NCBI GenBank assembly: GCA_003222945.1
Contig: QHXM01000072.1
Location: 1 to 64,000 of the forward strand
From: Acidobacteriota bacterium
GTDB lineage: Bacteria > Acidobacteriota > Blastocatellia > Pyrinomonadales > Pyrinomonadaceae
Length of the DNA stretch: 64,000 nt
Direction: 5' to 3'
Made by a program: the position numbers and the translations under genes. Position 1 is the stretch's first letter. Each line of letters begins with the position of its first letter. This document shows positions 51,759-62,075 of this stretch, in pieces. The notes beneath the pieces were generated by a model that worked only from the letters and a program-made list of their open reading frames with translations, was not told the origin of the DNA and searched no databases.

Positions 51759-52319
51759 ATGTTGACGAATGGACAAGAGGTGGCAACGCTCGCGGGCGGA
51801 TGCTTCTGGTGTCTGGAAGCGGTCTTTGATGATCTGCGAGGAGTTGAGTCTGTCGAATCAGGATATGCTGGCGGTGATATTCCAAACCCAACTTACCAAC
51901 AGGTCTGCACAGGAAAGACAGGACACGCCGAAGTCGTGCAGGTAACTTTCGACCCTGATGTTGTTTCGTTCCGAGAGATTTTGGAAGTCTTCTTCGCAAT
52001 CCACGACCCCACGACTTTGAACCGTCAGGGCGCAGACATAGGCACGCAGTATCGCTCTGCCATCTTCTATCATTCGCCGGAGCAGAAAGAGGTTGCCGAA
52101 AAGTTAATCGCTGAATTGAACGCTGAAAACATTTGGGACGCACCCATCGTCACTGAGGTCGTTCCGTTCAAAGAACTCTACGTTGCCGAAGATTATCATC
52201 AGGAGTATTTCGCTAATAATCCTTCGCAACCTTACTGCCGCGCGGTCGTCGCGCCAAAGGTCGTAAAGTTTCGGCAGAAATTTTTAGGGAAACTGAAGAG
52301 CCGACAGCAGAACGCTTGA
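51759..52319 (+). CDS. msrA: Peptide methionine-S-sulfoxide reductase
   Basis: 186 residues. LAGGCFWCLEAVFDDLRGVESVESGYAGG (about 9-37) holds the catalytic Cys in GCFWC; GHAEVVQVTFDP, FFAIHDPTTLNRQGADIGTQYRSAIFYH and AEDYHQEYFANNP are all family signatures. It reduces the S-epimer of methionine sulfoxide in proteins or free amino acids. No resolving Cys pair is seen at the C-terminus, so recycling may use a single-Cys route. AGGAAGAGGAG precedes the ATG 51759. Confidence 0.95.
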   Translation: MLTNGQEVATLAGGCFWCLEAVFDDLRGVESVESGYAGGDIPNPTYQQVCTGKTGHAEVVQVTFDPDVVSFREILEVFFAIHDPTTLNRQGADIGTQYRSAIFYHSPEQKEVAEKLIAELNAENIWDAPIVTEVVPFKELYVAEDYHQEYFANNPSQPYCRAVVAPKVVKFRQKFLGKLKSRQQNA

Positions 52320-52381
52320 AGCAATCTGCTTTAACGGCTACGTTCGTCAAGTTGTTTGTAGTAAACTGCTACAAGAGCGAA

Positions 52382-54391
<2,010 letters not shown>

Positions 54392-54393
54392 AG

Positions 54394-54457
54394 AAGGTAA
54401 AAGGAAAAAGGGAAGAGAAAGAGCGCGCCTCTCATCTTCCCTTTTTCCTTTTACCTT
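54394..54457. repeat. Heptamer-unit hairpin (GGTAAAA type), 23-bp perfect arms
   Basis: 54394-54416 is the exact reverse complement of 54435-54457. The arms are 7-nt steps AAGGTAA AAGGAAA AAGGGAA and their complement, and the right side continues with TTGCCTT TTGCCTT beyond. It sits between convergent thiC and O-methyltransferase genes and probably terminates both. Confidence 0.9.
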
Positions 54458-54468
54458 TGCCTTTTGCC

Positions 54469-55506
54469 TTACTTCGTGCCTTCGACAATGCTCATAGGTG
54501 ATTCCGTCGGAATAACTCTCGTCAACTTGAATCCGCCAGCAGCGAAGAGGTCTCTATACTCAGCCTCAGTCCGCTCGCGCCCGCCCGTCATGACGAGCAT
54601 TTGCAGGTCCATCATCTTGGCAAACGATGGTTCGTTGCCTTCGGGCACAACTGTTTCTACAAGGAGCAAGCGGCCTCCATCCACCATTGCGCTGTGGCAG
54701 TTCTTCAGAATCAAACGAGCGCGCTCTTCATCCCAGTCGTGAATGATTAGCTTCATCACGTAGGCGTCGCCGCCCGTCGGCACTGAATCGAAGAAGTCGC
54801 CGCCCAAGACTTCCGCCCGGTCCGATACTCCTTCCGCAGCGAGCCGCTCTTTCGCGCCTTCGACGACCGTTGGAAGATCAAATAGGACTCCGCGCGTGCT
54901 CGGATTCGCTTTGAGAATAGCGGAGAGAAGTGCGCCGTGACCGCCGCCCACGTCAACCAGTTTTCTGATTGAAGAGAAATCGTATGCGGGGACGACCGCC
55001 TTGATGACAGCTTCCGAAAGGTTCGTCATCGCTTCGTTGAAAGGCTCGAACGATTCCTTGTGCTCCGCGTAGTAGGGGAAGACTTCCGCGCCGTTTGCGA
55101 GCGTGAAAGCGGTCTCGCCTGTTCTTACGCTTTCGAGAAGATTGCCCCATGCCTTCCAGGACGAATTTTCCGCGAGGTGAATCGCCATCGCGCGGAATGA
55201 GTTCGGGCCTGACTGCAAAGGTTCTGCAAGCGGCGTTAGCCCAAAACGCTTCTGCTCATCCTCTGCAAAGATTCCGAGTCCGGCCAGAGCGCGCAGAACG
55301 CGATAGAGCATGAAGGCATTCGTGTTCGTAGCTCGCGCAAGCTCTTCGCTTGTCTTCGGTCCGTCTTTCAGAAGGTCCGCTATGCCTAAGCGTGCCGCTA
55401 CATAGATTGATTGCGTGGTCCAGAAGCCCGTAGCCATCTGAAATAGAGCCATCTGCGGCGGCACATCGGGCTGATTGGGTGCAGTTCCTTTTTCCGTTGC
55501 ACTCAC
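54469..55506 (-). CDS. SAM-dependent O-methyltransferase (methyltransferase family 2)
   Basis: 345 residues from GTG 55506 with AAGGAG upstream. The N-terminal dimerisation domain (MALFQMATGFWTTQSIYVAARLGIADLLKDGPKTSEELARATNTNAFMLYRVLRALAGLGIF) with its winged helix is followed by LVDVGGGHGALLSAIL (SAM motif I), FDLPTVVEGAKERL, GDFFDSVPTGGDAYVMKLIIHDWDEERA, where His and Asp/Glu form the catalytic pair of small-molecule O-methyltransferases. Family members include hydroxyneurosporene and aromatic O-methyltransferases. Its substrate cannot be read from context. Confidence 0.88.
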   Translation of the reverse strand: MSATEKGTAPNQPDVPPQMALFQMATGFWTTQSIYVAARLGIADLLKDGPKTSEELARATNTNAFMLYRVLRALAGLGIFAEDEQKRFGLTPLAEPLQSGPNSFRAMAIHLAENSSWKAWGNLLESVRTGETAFTLANGAEVFPYYAEHKESFEPFNEAMTNLSEAVIKAVVPAYDFSSIRKLVDVGGGHGALLSAILKANPSTRGVLFDLPTVVEGAKERLAAEGVSDRAEVLGGDFFDSVPTGGDAYVMKLIIHDWDEERARLILKNCHSAMVDGGRLLLVETVVPEGNEPSFAKMMDLQMLVMTGGRERTEAEYRDLFAAGGFKLTRVIPTESPMSIVEGTK

Positions 55507-55585
55507 GAGTTAAATTCTCCTTAAAAGTAATTTTTAAGATTGCATTGAAGAATAGGTTTGAGTTGAAGAAGAGTGTAAGCGTCTT

Positions 55586-55933
55586 TCATTCTGGATTCTG
55601 ATTGATGATCTTTGCTTCAATCCTTTCGATGCCTTCGTGCGCGATGGCGAACATTATGCAGTCCTCGCCTTCGAGCGCGATGGGGTTATGAGCCGAGCCT
55701 GCTTCGTTGATTATGTAATCGCCCGCGCGGTGCTCACCATTAGAATCGCGGTAGCCGCCCTGAAGAATTAAGACTTCCTCGACGCCTACGTGAAGATGCG
55801 CGGGGTATCCGCAGCCGGGCTGCATTCGTATGAAAACGGTCGCACCACATGTCTTTTCGTCACGACGCAGGATGTTCAGGAAAACTCCATTGTGCCGCGT
55901 CTCACGCCATTCAATTGTAGAAAAGTCGAACAT
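55586..55933 (-). CDS. Cupin-domain protein (ChrR-like)
   Basis: 115 residues. VFLNILRRDEKTCGATVFIRMQPGCGYPAHLHVGVEEVLILQGGYRD holds the cupin motif 1 with metal-binding His-x-His and Glu; AGDYIINEAGSAHNPIALEGEDCIMF is motif 2 with His. The single compact cupin resembles ChrR-type anti-sigma C-terminal domains and small dioxygenase-like cupins. No anti-sigma partner is nearby. The gene is 79 bases from the O-methyltransferase. Confidence 0.84.
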   Translation of the reverse strand: MFDFSTIEWRETRHNGVFLNILRRDEKTCGATVFIRMQPGCGYPAHLHVGVEEVLILQGGYRDSNGEHRAGDYIINEAGSAHNPIALEGEDCIMFAIAHEGIERIEAKIINQNPE

Positions 55934-55935
55934 CG

Positions 55936-56010
55936 CAGAAAAGCAGAAGTCAGAAGTCAGGAGCCAGAATAATAAAGCTGAAACCCGCTTTTATTTTATT
56001 CTGAATTCTG
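55936..56010. repeat. Heptamer-unit repeat (CAGAAGT type)
   Basis: GCAGAAG TCAGAAG TCAGGAG CCAGAAT AATAAAG in 7-nt steps from 55943, followed by a complementary CTTTTATTTTATTCTGAATTCTGCC. The stem is imperfect. The right end runs into the stop of the Sm-like gene. Confidence 0.7.
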
Positions 56011-56229
56011 CCTTTCGTTGTGATCTACTATCTCTGTGATTGATGAGAAAGGTATTTTGATTATCTCGCCATCGCCGCGTTCTATTTTGACGCTGGGCGT
56101 TGTGAGCGCTTGCGTCATCTTCATGCTGCGGACTATGCCGCGTATGCGGATACCGTCCGAAGTAATAACCTCCACGTTGTCCTTGCCGTAGAGCGGACGC
56201 AGGGCTGCGAGGGCTTTTGTAACTTCCAC
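55996..56229 (-). CDS. Small beta-rich protein (Sm-like pattern)
   Basis: 77 residues from GTG 56229. ALAALRPLYGKDNVEVITSDGIRIRGIVRSMKMTQALTTPSVKIERGDGEIIKIPFSSITEI shows five alternating strands with a short N-terminal helix, like an Sm/Hfq or ferredoxin-like RNA-binding fold, but the Hfq motifs are absent. No ribosome-binding site is visible. I give the fold as a guess only. Confidence 0.5.
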   Translation of the reverse strand: MEVTKALAALRPLYGKDNVEVITSDGIRIRGIVRSMKMTQALTTPSVKIERGDGEIIKIPFSSITEIVDHNERQNSE

Positions 56230-56666
56230 TGTTTGTTCACCGCGCTTTCTTCATTTATTGATAGTCGCCTCTTGATCGAATACAAAGAAGACTCTGAACC
56301 TCTTTTAATCTTCAGCATTAAGCGTGCCGCAAAAGAGTTGATAAAGAGAGAGCAATCTTGCCGTACTCACCGATTGAAATCTTTCGACTAATATACCGCG
56401 ACGTGATGATTAACGGCAATGAAATAAGTGGCTGGAATGTGCGGGCTTGAATCTCAGAGCGCGGGTAAACTTCTATTTCTGAGTTGAGATGTTAATCAAG
56501 TAAGAGATTGATCGTTTATCTATTAGGCGTGGAAAGCCAAGCAGAAGTCTCGGCTTCTTTTATTTCTGGATTTGCTGCAACTTGATAGCTACGTATGGCG
56601 TATAAAGGTTCGGAAATTGAGACGAGGATTCATCCTACCCTTCTTCTAAGTGTTAGAATGTTTGCC
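56230..56666. other. 437-bp gap, no gene recognised
   Basis: AT-richer than its surroundings. It carries a weak hairpin (AAGCC...GGCTT at about 56532-56553) followed by CTTTTATTT, which could terminate + strand transcripts, and a TAGAAT box at 56652-56657 that could be a -10 of the following gene. No riboswitch or tRNA was seen. Confidence 0.35.
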
Positions 56667-57701
56667 ATGAAAACTGAAGCCCACAGGGAAACTTATGGCG
56701 CTAGCGTGCATGATGTGAGCGCCTGCCCGAATTGCCGAACGCTGATGCCGAGCGAGATGCGCTTTTGTCGCGCGTGCGGCTGTCGTCTTGGCGAAGGCGT
56801 CGAGGAATACACAGAGACCGTTCGGTTCGACAACGCCCCACATACTGCGCGTAACCAAAAGTCTAAGACAGCCGCGCCTGTGCCGCCCATTGTTCCGCCC
56901 TTTGGCGCAAGAAACTGGGCAACTTTCGCGCACAATACCAGAGAGCAAGCCATGAGCGCGACCGCTGGCTTGAGCCGCTTGCGCGTGGGGCGTGCGTGCA
57001 AGCGCGTGCCCAAGTGGATGATCTGGGTCTTTCTGCCTATCTTCGCGGTCACAATGTTAGGCAGCATGTCACAGCGCTCAAGCATTAGGTCCAGAGGACG
57101 CTCTGCGGCAATGGCGAGCACGACTGACGCAAGCCTGGGCGGTCATTACAAAACTGCTCAGGGCGCGGCTCTTGTTCAAGACGTTTCGCCTCCAGGCTCT
57201 GCTATGGATAAGGCAGGACTTCTGGGCGGCGATCTAATCACTAGCTTTGACGGCAAGCCCGTTAAAAGCGAGAGCGACCTGAACAATCTACTATCCAGCA
57301 TGCCGGTCGGTAAAACTATCGATGTTACTTTCACGCGCGACGGCGAAACTAAGACCGTGAAGCTTACTACTGTGTCCGAGAAAGAGAACGACAGGCTCGC
57401 GGGCATTTTCGATGATGGTCCGAAAGGTTTCTTGGGCGTAGAGGATAACTTCAAGCGCGTGCAAGTGCCGGGCACGAACATCTACGGTATGCAATTGCAG
57501 GATGTCTATAAGAATCGTCCCGCATATCTAGCGGGTTTGCGCGACGGCGACATCGTGATTGAGTTTAACGGGACTCCGATTCGCACCAGTGAAGAATTCA
57601 ACGCGCGTATTGATCGAGCAGCGCCCGGCAGTACGGTCAAGATCGTCGTTATGCGCGGCAGCGATCACCAAGAGTATATGGTTAAGATGGGCGAGGAATA
57701 A
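56667..57701 (+). CDS. Zinc-ribbon membrane protein with two PDZ domains
   Basis: 344 residues from ATG 56667 (start uncertain; ATGs at 56595 and 56658 are in frame and none has a clear ribosome-binding site). ACPNCRTLMPSEMRFCRACGCRLGEG (about 19-44) is a double-Cys zinc ribbon; a helix WMIWVFLPIFAVTMLGSM (about 142-159) crosses the membrane; then two PDZ domains follow (GAALVQDVSPPGSAMDKAGLLGGDLITSFDGKPV, and GMQLQDVYKNRPAYLAGLRDGDIVIEFNGTPI). No protease domain is present. It probably senses or recruits periplasmic proteins with the ribbon facing the cytoplasm. Confidence 0.83.
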   Translation: MKTEAHRETYGASVHDVSACPNCRTLMPSEMRFCRACGCRLGEGVEEYTETVRFDNAPHTARNQKSKTAAPVPPIVPPFGARNWATFAHNTREQAMSATAGLSRLRVGRACKRVPKWMIWVFLPIFAVTMLGSMSQRSSIRSRGRSAAMASTTDASLGGHYKTAQGAALVQDVSPPGSAMDKAGLLGGDLITSFDGKPVKSESDLNNLLSSMPVGKTIDVTFTRDGETKTVKLTTVSEKENDRLAGIFDDGPKGFLGVEDNFKRVQVPGTNIYGMQLQDVYKNRPAYLAGLRDGDIVIEFNGTPIRTSEEFNARIDRAAPGSTVKIVVMRGSDHQEYMVKMGEE

Positions 57702-58034
57702 TCACGAGGGGCGCGCCTTTGAATATTCAGAGAGGCGCGCTTCCATCTCTCGTCTTACTTCTTCACGATCCTCTTCTCTTTCATCAGCTTCAAAAGTTTC
57801 AAACAGAGCGTAAGGAGTCTCGGATAGGAGGCGCAACTCCCAAGCTTCGCGCCCGGCGTGTGAGGGGCGAGCGAACCAGAGCGCGTCAATTGCAGAGTCT
57901 TCGATGAGCGCGTCTTCAAAAACTTCCGCCTCTAGCTCTTTCAGAAGAGAGCGCGTCTCCGGCTTTAGCAGCGCGCGTCTTAATCGCCAACCGTGCCTGG
58001 CGTAGGTTGCAATGATTTCATGGATGCGCTCCAT
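57702..58034 (-). CDS. Conserved-looking hypothetical protein
   Basis: 110 residues, mostly helical and charged: MERIHEIIATYARHGWRLR, LLKPETRSLLKELEAEVF, IDALWFARPSHAGREAWELRLLSETPYALFETFE, then an acidic tail. It has no signal or membrane helix and its last bases abut the stop of the PDZ gene; a GC-rich stem-loop (57711-57718 with 57733-57740) overlaps its 3' end. Family unknown to me; the compositional balance and intact frame suggest a real gene. Confidence 0.6.
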   Translation of the reverse strand: MERIHEIIATYARHGWRLRRALLKPETRSLLKELEAEVFEDALIEDSAIDALWFARPSHAGREAWELRLLSETPYALFETFEADEREEDREEVRREMEARLSEYSKARPS

Positions 58035-58102
58035 GCCTGTTTAGTCTCTAAGTGATAACGAAAGCCTTTCGTATCCTTCGCAGTTATTCGGGCAGCAGGA
58101 AT

Positions 58103-58486
58103 TTACTCGGAGTCTAATTTCCACTCGCCGTCTTCTTTAACGAAGCTCAAAGGTTTCCAGCTATCGGCTCTGGTCTGGACCTCGAGCGTTGCGCGGTCGC
58201 CCTCGATCTTCTCATTTCGGACCGCTGGCATTGCATCTGGAAGATTGACGTTGACAAGGATTTCATCAAGCGGCTTGCTGCGCTGCTTCGCCATCTCGTC
58301 CAGTTTGCTCAAAAGATTTTTCGAGATTGTTTTCTTCATGGCCTCCGCGTCCTTTTTCTTCGCTGCGTCGTAGAAGGCTTTGAACGTATCGGTCGGAGTT
58401 GATTTCTTCCCGCACGCTGCTGCGCCCATGAGCGCGATTGCCAGAAGCGTGATGATTGCAACCAGTCCTCTTCTATCTCTTTTCAC
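58103..58486 (-). CDS. DUF4878-type lipoprotein
   Basis: 127 residues from GTG 58486, with AAAGGAG upstream. Signal with lipobox ALMGAAACGKK (lipid on Cys25). The short domain (TDTFKAFYDAAKKKDAEAMKKTISKNLLSKLDEMA, then a strand pair and DGEWKLDSE) has the NTF2-like DUF4878 pattern. It lies alone on the - strand 68 bases upstream of the small hypothetical gene. Envelope protein of unknown function. Confidence 0.85.
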   Translation of the reverse strand: MKRDRRGLVAIITLLAIALMGAAACGKKSTPTDTFKAFYDAAKKKDAEAMKKTISKNLLSKLDEMAKQRSKPLDEILVNVNLPDAMPAVRNEKIEGDRATLEVQTRADSWKPLSFVKEDGEWKLDSE

Positions 58487-58833
58487 GACTTATCTCCTTT
58501 AAGTTTGCAGTAAGGCGAACGGCTGCCGAACGGCGTTCGCTTTTCGCTTTAGTTGAAGCGAGAATGCGCTCTCCACCCGGTTCACCTGAAATTTAAGGGC
58601 GGCGCAGTATATAACATTTTCCGCTCCAAAGCGCACGTCTAAACGCGCTCGTGCACACGCGCGCCGTCACCTGCAAGCTCGTCTGATGTGCGAGACGTTT
58701 GTTGACCTCAACAGCCGCCGCCAACTATCATCATCGCCGGAAACTGGCGCGCTTCGTCCCGATGTTCTAGTGTCGCGCGTGCGTGAGCCTTGCGACACTC
58801 GCCGGTAAAATCTCTATTCGTTTCGAGCGTTTC
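58487..58833. other. 347-bp divergent gap, weak signals only
   Basis: Holds the ribosome-binding site of the lipoprotein gene on the - strand, an imperfect GC-rich inverted repeat (58512-58541), and a TATACT box on the - strand (about 58608-58613) that could be its -10. On the + strand nothing clear is seen before the VanY-like gene. Confidence 0.35.
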
Positions 58834-59871
58834 ATGTTGCTAATGAAATTATCTTCCAGAGGGAAACCAGGAAGTCGCAAGTTGCGCGCGACCCTTTACA
58901 AAATTCGGCTGATAACTTTTGCCGCTCTCATCTCGCTCAACACGAGTTGCGCTTCCGTGAACAGCAACACCAACGGGCAGCAGCAGACGCGCGAGCGCAG
59001 AGTCGGGGCGAAAGATCAATCACAAAGTAATGCGAACTCTAAGGACGGAACAAATAGAACAGAGATGCAAGGTGAGAACCGAGAGACAGCATCCCCCTTC
59101 TACACTGCGCTGAAGAGGGCGCTCGATGCGCGTAAACTTAGGCTTGAGGACGTGTGCGACACTTCAGACCCGGTCTCGCGCAGAGTGTTGGAAGATTACG
59201 GCGCGATGTTTCTGGCCGATCAGAGCGTTATGCCTCCGCCCGTCTGCGTGTTCACGAGCGAGGCGGACGTTCTTGAGTTTCAAAGGCAGGCTAAGCCAAC
59301 TGCCGCGCAAATCGGAGGCTCTCGCATTGAGCTTCAACCCGCAGCAATGAAGGCATTGCTTGCGGCGCGCGAAGAGGCGCGCGCCGCTGGTCTTGACATC
59401 ACGCCGCGCGGAGGCACGGAGGCTGCGCGCCGAAGCTACGACGACACTGTGCGCCTCTGGAATACTCGTTTTTTTCCTGCGCTCGCGCACTGGAACAAGC
59501 TCGGACGATTATCCAAAGAGCAGGTAGAGCATCTCAGAAGCCTCGCTTTGCACGATCAGGTGGGCGAAGTTCTTGAGCTTGAAAAGACGGGCATCTACTT
59601 CAATACGGATTTCTCAAAATCAATTCTCTACTCAATAGCCGCGCCCGGCTCTTCGCAGCACATAGCAATGCTCGCCCTTGATGTAGAGCAGTTCTCGGAC
59701 GAACGCGTGCGAAAAATTCTGGCTCGTCACGGATGGTTTCAAACCGTCAAGAGCGACATGCCGCATTTCACTTATCTTGGATTGGACGAGCGAGATTTGC
59801 CTGCGCGCGGGCTTCGCGCTCTTTTAATTGGAAAGCAACTGTTCTGGATTCCGAACGTCAGTGGGGAATGA
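58834..59871 (+). CDS. VanY-like D,D-carboxypeptidase lipoprotein (peptidase M15 pattern)
   Basis: 345 residues from ATG 58834 (a GTG at 58783 is also possible). A membrane-type signal ending LISLNTSC gives a lipobox, followed by a Gln/Asn-rich linker. The C-terminal half has SSQHIAMLALDVEQFSDERVRKILARHGWFQTV...PHFTYLG: a His-x6-Asp zinc pair and a third His as in M15B D-Ala-D-Ala carboxypeptidases. It would trim peptidoglycan stem peptides at the cell surface. The next gene follows after 3 bases. Confidence 0.72.
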   Translation: MLLMKLSSRGKPGSRKLRATLYKIRLITFAALISLNTSCASVNSNTNGQQQTRERRVGAKDQSQSNANSKDGTNRTEMQGENRETASPFYTALKRALDARKLRLEDVCDTSDPVSRRVLEDYGAMFLADQSVMPPPVCVFTSEADVLEFQRQAKPTAAQIGGSRIELQPAAMKALLAAREEARAAGLDITPRGGTEAARRSYDDTVRLWNTRFFPALAHWNKLGRLSKEQVEHLRSLALHDQVGEVLELEKTGIYFNTDFSKSILYSIAAPGSSQHIAMLALDVEQFSDERVRKILARHGWFQTVKSDMPHFTYLGLDERDLPARGLRALLIGKQLFWIPNVSGE

Positions 59872-59874
59872 TTG

Positions 59875-60840
59875 ATGAAACGCTGCCCGACATGCCAGCG
59901 CACTTATTCAGATAACACGCTCCGCTTCTGTCTTGAAGACGGAACACCGCTCGTCTCTGATTCTGCGCTTAGTTCTGACGCAACGCTTCTTATGGATTCG
60001 TCCAGCAACGAGCCTCCGCCGACAGAGATACTTCCTCTCGATTCAGCGCCGACCGTTCGCGCCTACGATATGGACGCGACCGAGCGCCGCAGGCAGCCCG
60101 CGCCGACGGCCAAACAGCAGGCGCGACCGACCATCAACGAGTTTCAGAATTCGGCTTCGCCCCTTGCGCCGAAGCAGCGCAGCACTTCGTCTGTCGTCGC
60201 CGTTACAGTAATTGGGACGATACTTCTTCTTGGCCTCGGCGGATTGGGCGCATGGTTGATCTTGAAGGACAGGAGCAATTCCGCGAGCGGCATCAATTCA
60301 AATGTTCTTGTGTCGAACAACAATCCCGGCTCGAACAGCAGCAACACGAACAGGCCGCCCGTGATCGTTTCAACTCCCAACGCCACTCCCAATGCCACTC
60401 CGTCGCAGACGGCGACTCCCTACGCCACGCCATCTTCTACGCCTACGGACACATCCACTGCGCGTAGAGAAGTGATGAATGCTCTGAACGGCTGGGTCGA
60501 GACGATGCGAGCGGGCAATCTGGATGCGCATATGGCCTACTACGCAGGCACGCTTCACACCTACTACCTGCAAAGCAACGTAAGCTCTATCCGCGTGCGA
60601 GCCTACATCGCTCCTGCGTTTGCTAAGTACACTTCGTTCGACGTGCGGCTCACAAACGTGCAGATAGATGTTGACCCATCGGGCGATAAGGCCACAGCAA
60701 CGTTCGACAAGACTTTCACCTTCAGCGGTGACAGCACTTATTCAGGCTCAGGCTTGAACCGTTTCTGGTTTGAAAAGTTTGGCAGTCGCTGGCTCATCAC
60801 AGGCGAGAAGGATTTGAAGACCTACTACATCAACAAATGA
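59875..60840 (+). CDS. Zinc-ribbon membrane protein with NTF2-like C-terminus
   Basis: 321 residues from ATG 59875. MKRCPTCQRTYSDNTLRFCLEDGTPL is a four-Cys-type ribbon (CxxC...C) seen at the start of many acidobacterial kinases and membrane proteins. A disordered Pro-rich part, one helix (VVAVTVIGTILLLGLGGLGAWLIL, about 104-127), a Ser/Asn/Thr-rich linker, and an NTF2-like domain (MNALNGWVETMRAGNLDAHMAYYAG...WFEKFGSRWLITGEKDLKTYY) follow. The linker sets the last domain at some distance outside the membrane. Overlaps the following open frame's upstream region but not its chosen start. Confidence 0.82.
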   Translation: MKRCPTCQRTYSDNTLRFCLEDGTPLVSDSALSSDATLLMDSSSNEPPPTEILPLDSAPTVRAYDMDATERRRQPAPTAKQQARPTINEFQNSASPLAPKQRSTSSVVAVTVIGTILLLGLGGLGAWLILKDRSNSASGINSNVLVSNNNPGSNSSNTNRPPVIVSTPNATPNATPSQTATPYATPSSTPTDTSTARREVMNALNGWVETMRAGNLDAHMAYYAGTLHTYYLQSNVSSIRVRAYIAPAFAKYTSFDVRLTNVQIDVDPSGDKATATFDKTFTFSGDSTYSGSGLNRFWFEKFGSRWLITGEKDLKTYYINK

Positions 60841-60935
60841 ATGACGGACTGAACAATCCCGGCACGAAGACCCGCGACAATAACCCTCAAAATTTGTTAT
60901 CTTCTCTGCCCATATTCAAAGAGGGAGTTTCGTGC

Positions 60936-61409
60936 ATGAAATATCTAAAGCTTGCGCTTTTACTTTCGGCCTGCATGGTTTTTGTCAACTGCGGCAAAGG
61001 CGCTAACACGACCAACACTAATACTAAGATTTCTACGGCGACCACGAACACGACCACCGCTACAACGACAACGCCGAGTCCACAAGCAACACCGCAGGCG
61101 ACCGCCTCGCCGTCCCGCACAATGTCTGCCGAAGACAAAAGCTCGACGCCTGAAGACGCCGCGCGCGGACTCTTCAACGCATTCGCAAGACACGACCGCG
61201 ATGCTGCCGCGAGGTTCGCATCCGACACTGCTATTGCGAAGCTCTTCAAGGAGAGCACAGGAACAGAAGGTATGCAGTTTCAAGGTTGCAATGATGAAGG
61301 CGATCTTCATTGCGCCTACTCTTACGAAGGCGGCGCGCTCATTATGCACGTGAAGGGAAGCAAGGAGGCTGGCTACAAGGTCCAGTCAGTAGAGTTCATT
61401 GCTGATTAG
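60936..61409 (+). CDS. Small lipoprotein, DUF4878-like
   Basis: 157 residues from ATG 60936, with GAGGG upstream; longer starts would place the signal peptide inside the chain. Lipobox VFVNCGKG, a long Thr/Asn-rich linker, then SSTPEDAARGLFNAFARHDRDAAARFASDTAIAKLFKE and a Cys-containing strand pair (FQGCNDEGDLHCAYSYEGG). The domain pattern is like that of the lipoprotein at 58103-58486, so the region holds several related envelope proteins. Confidence 0.82.
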   Translation: MKYLKLALLLSACMVFVNCGKGANTTNTNTKISTATTNTTTATTTTPSPQATPQATASPSRTMSAEDKSSTPEDAARGLFNAFARHDRDAAARFASDTAIAKLFKESTGTEGMQFQGCNDEGDLHCAYSYEGGALIMHVKGSKEAGYKVQSVEFIAD

Positions 61410-61421
61410 AAAGGAAACAAA

Positions 61422-61820
61422 ATGAAGAAGACAAATTTTGCCATGAAGTTTCGCGTTCTCTTCATCGCGACTCTTCTGCTTATAACAACCTGCGCTGCGG
61501 CGGGCGTGAGAGACCGCACGCGCCGCATACGATTCGAGCGTGGGCGCACGACGAAGGTCATAAAGGATGCGGTCGTGCGCGGCGACAGAGACCGCTTTAT
61601 ACTGCACGCGCGTGCAGGCCAAACTCTAATCGTCCACATAACTTCAGAAGAGAACAATGCCGTCTTCACCATCTATCGTCCGGGAGGCAGGCAGACTCTG
61701 GAAAATGCTCAAGAGAGTACAGACTGGAACGGCTCGCTGCCACGCACCGGAGACTACATCATAGAAGTCGGCGGCACCAGAGGAAACGCCAGCTACACGC
61801 TCGAAGTAACGGCCAGATAG
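61422..61820 (+). CDS. Small secreted protein with a PPC-like beta-sandwich
   Basis: 132 residues. Signal peptide FRVLFIATLLLITTCAAAG, then RIRFERGRTTKVIKDAVVRGDRDRFILHARAGQTLIVHITSEENNAVFTIY and LPRTGDYIIEVGGTRGNASYTLEV, the pattern of bacterial pre-peptidase C-terminal domains. Such modules bind to surfaces or other proteins. 12 bases after the small lipoprotein gene, with GAAAGGAAAC upstream. Confidence 0.8.
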   Translation: MKKTNFAMKFRVLFIATLLLITTCAAAGVRDRTRRIRFERGRTTKVIKDAVVRGDRDRFILHARAGQTLIVHITSEENNAVFTIYRPGGRQTLENAQESTDWNGSLPRTGDYIIEVGGTRGNASYTLEVTAR

Positions 61821-61828
61821 GAAAGCGG

Positions 61829-61863
61829 TCAGTCGGGTTCAGCTTTATCAACTGACAACTGAC
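61829..61863. repeat. Heptamer-unit hairpin (AACTGAC type)
   Basis: GTCAGTC (61829-61835) and two 7-nt units AACTGAC AACTGAC (61850-61863) form a short stem between the PPC-like gene and the kinase. A TAGACT box at about 61892 further on may be a -10 for the kinase. Confidence 0.5.
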
Positions 61864-62075
61864 TAATTCCTTCCCCTGTCTCGGTAAAAAGTGCTAGACT
61901 ACGCACTCGCCCCGGTCGTAAAATTTCCCGGAGCGCGCCCCTTCTCCCCGTTACTGCACGGGCTAAAAACTAAAACTCCTTAAAAGTTAAGCGCCGTAAG
62001 ACCTGCGCGCCTTCAAACTCCCTTGCATTGAGACGAGGTCTTGCGACCCTTTATCCCGAAAAGAGGGTCAAAGAA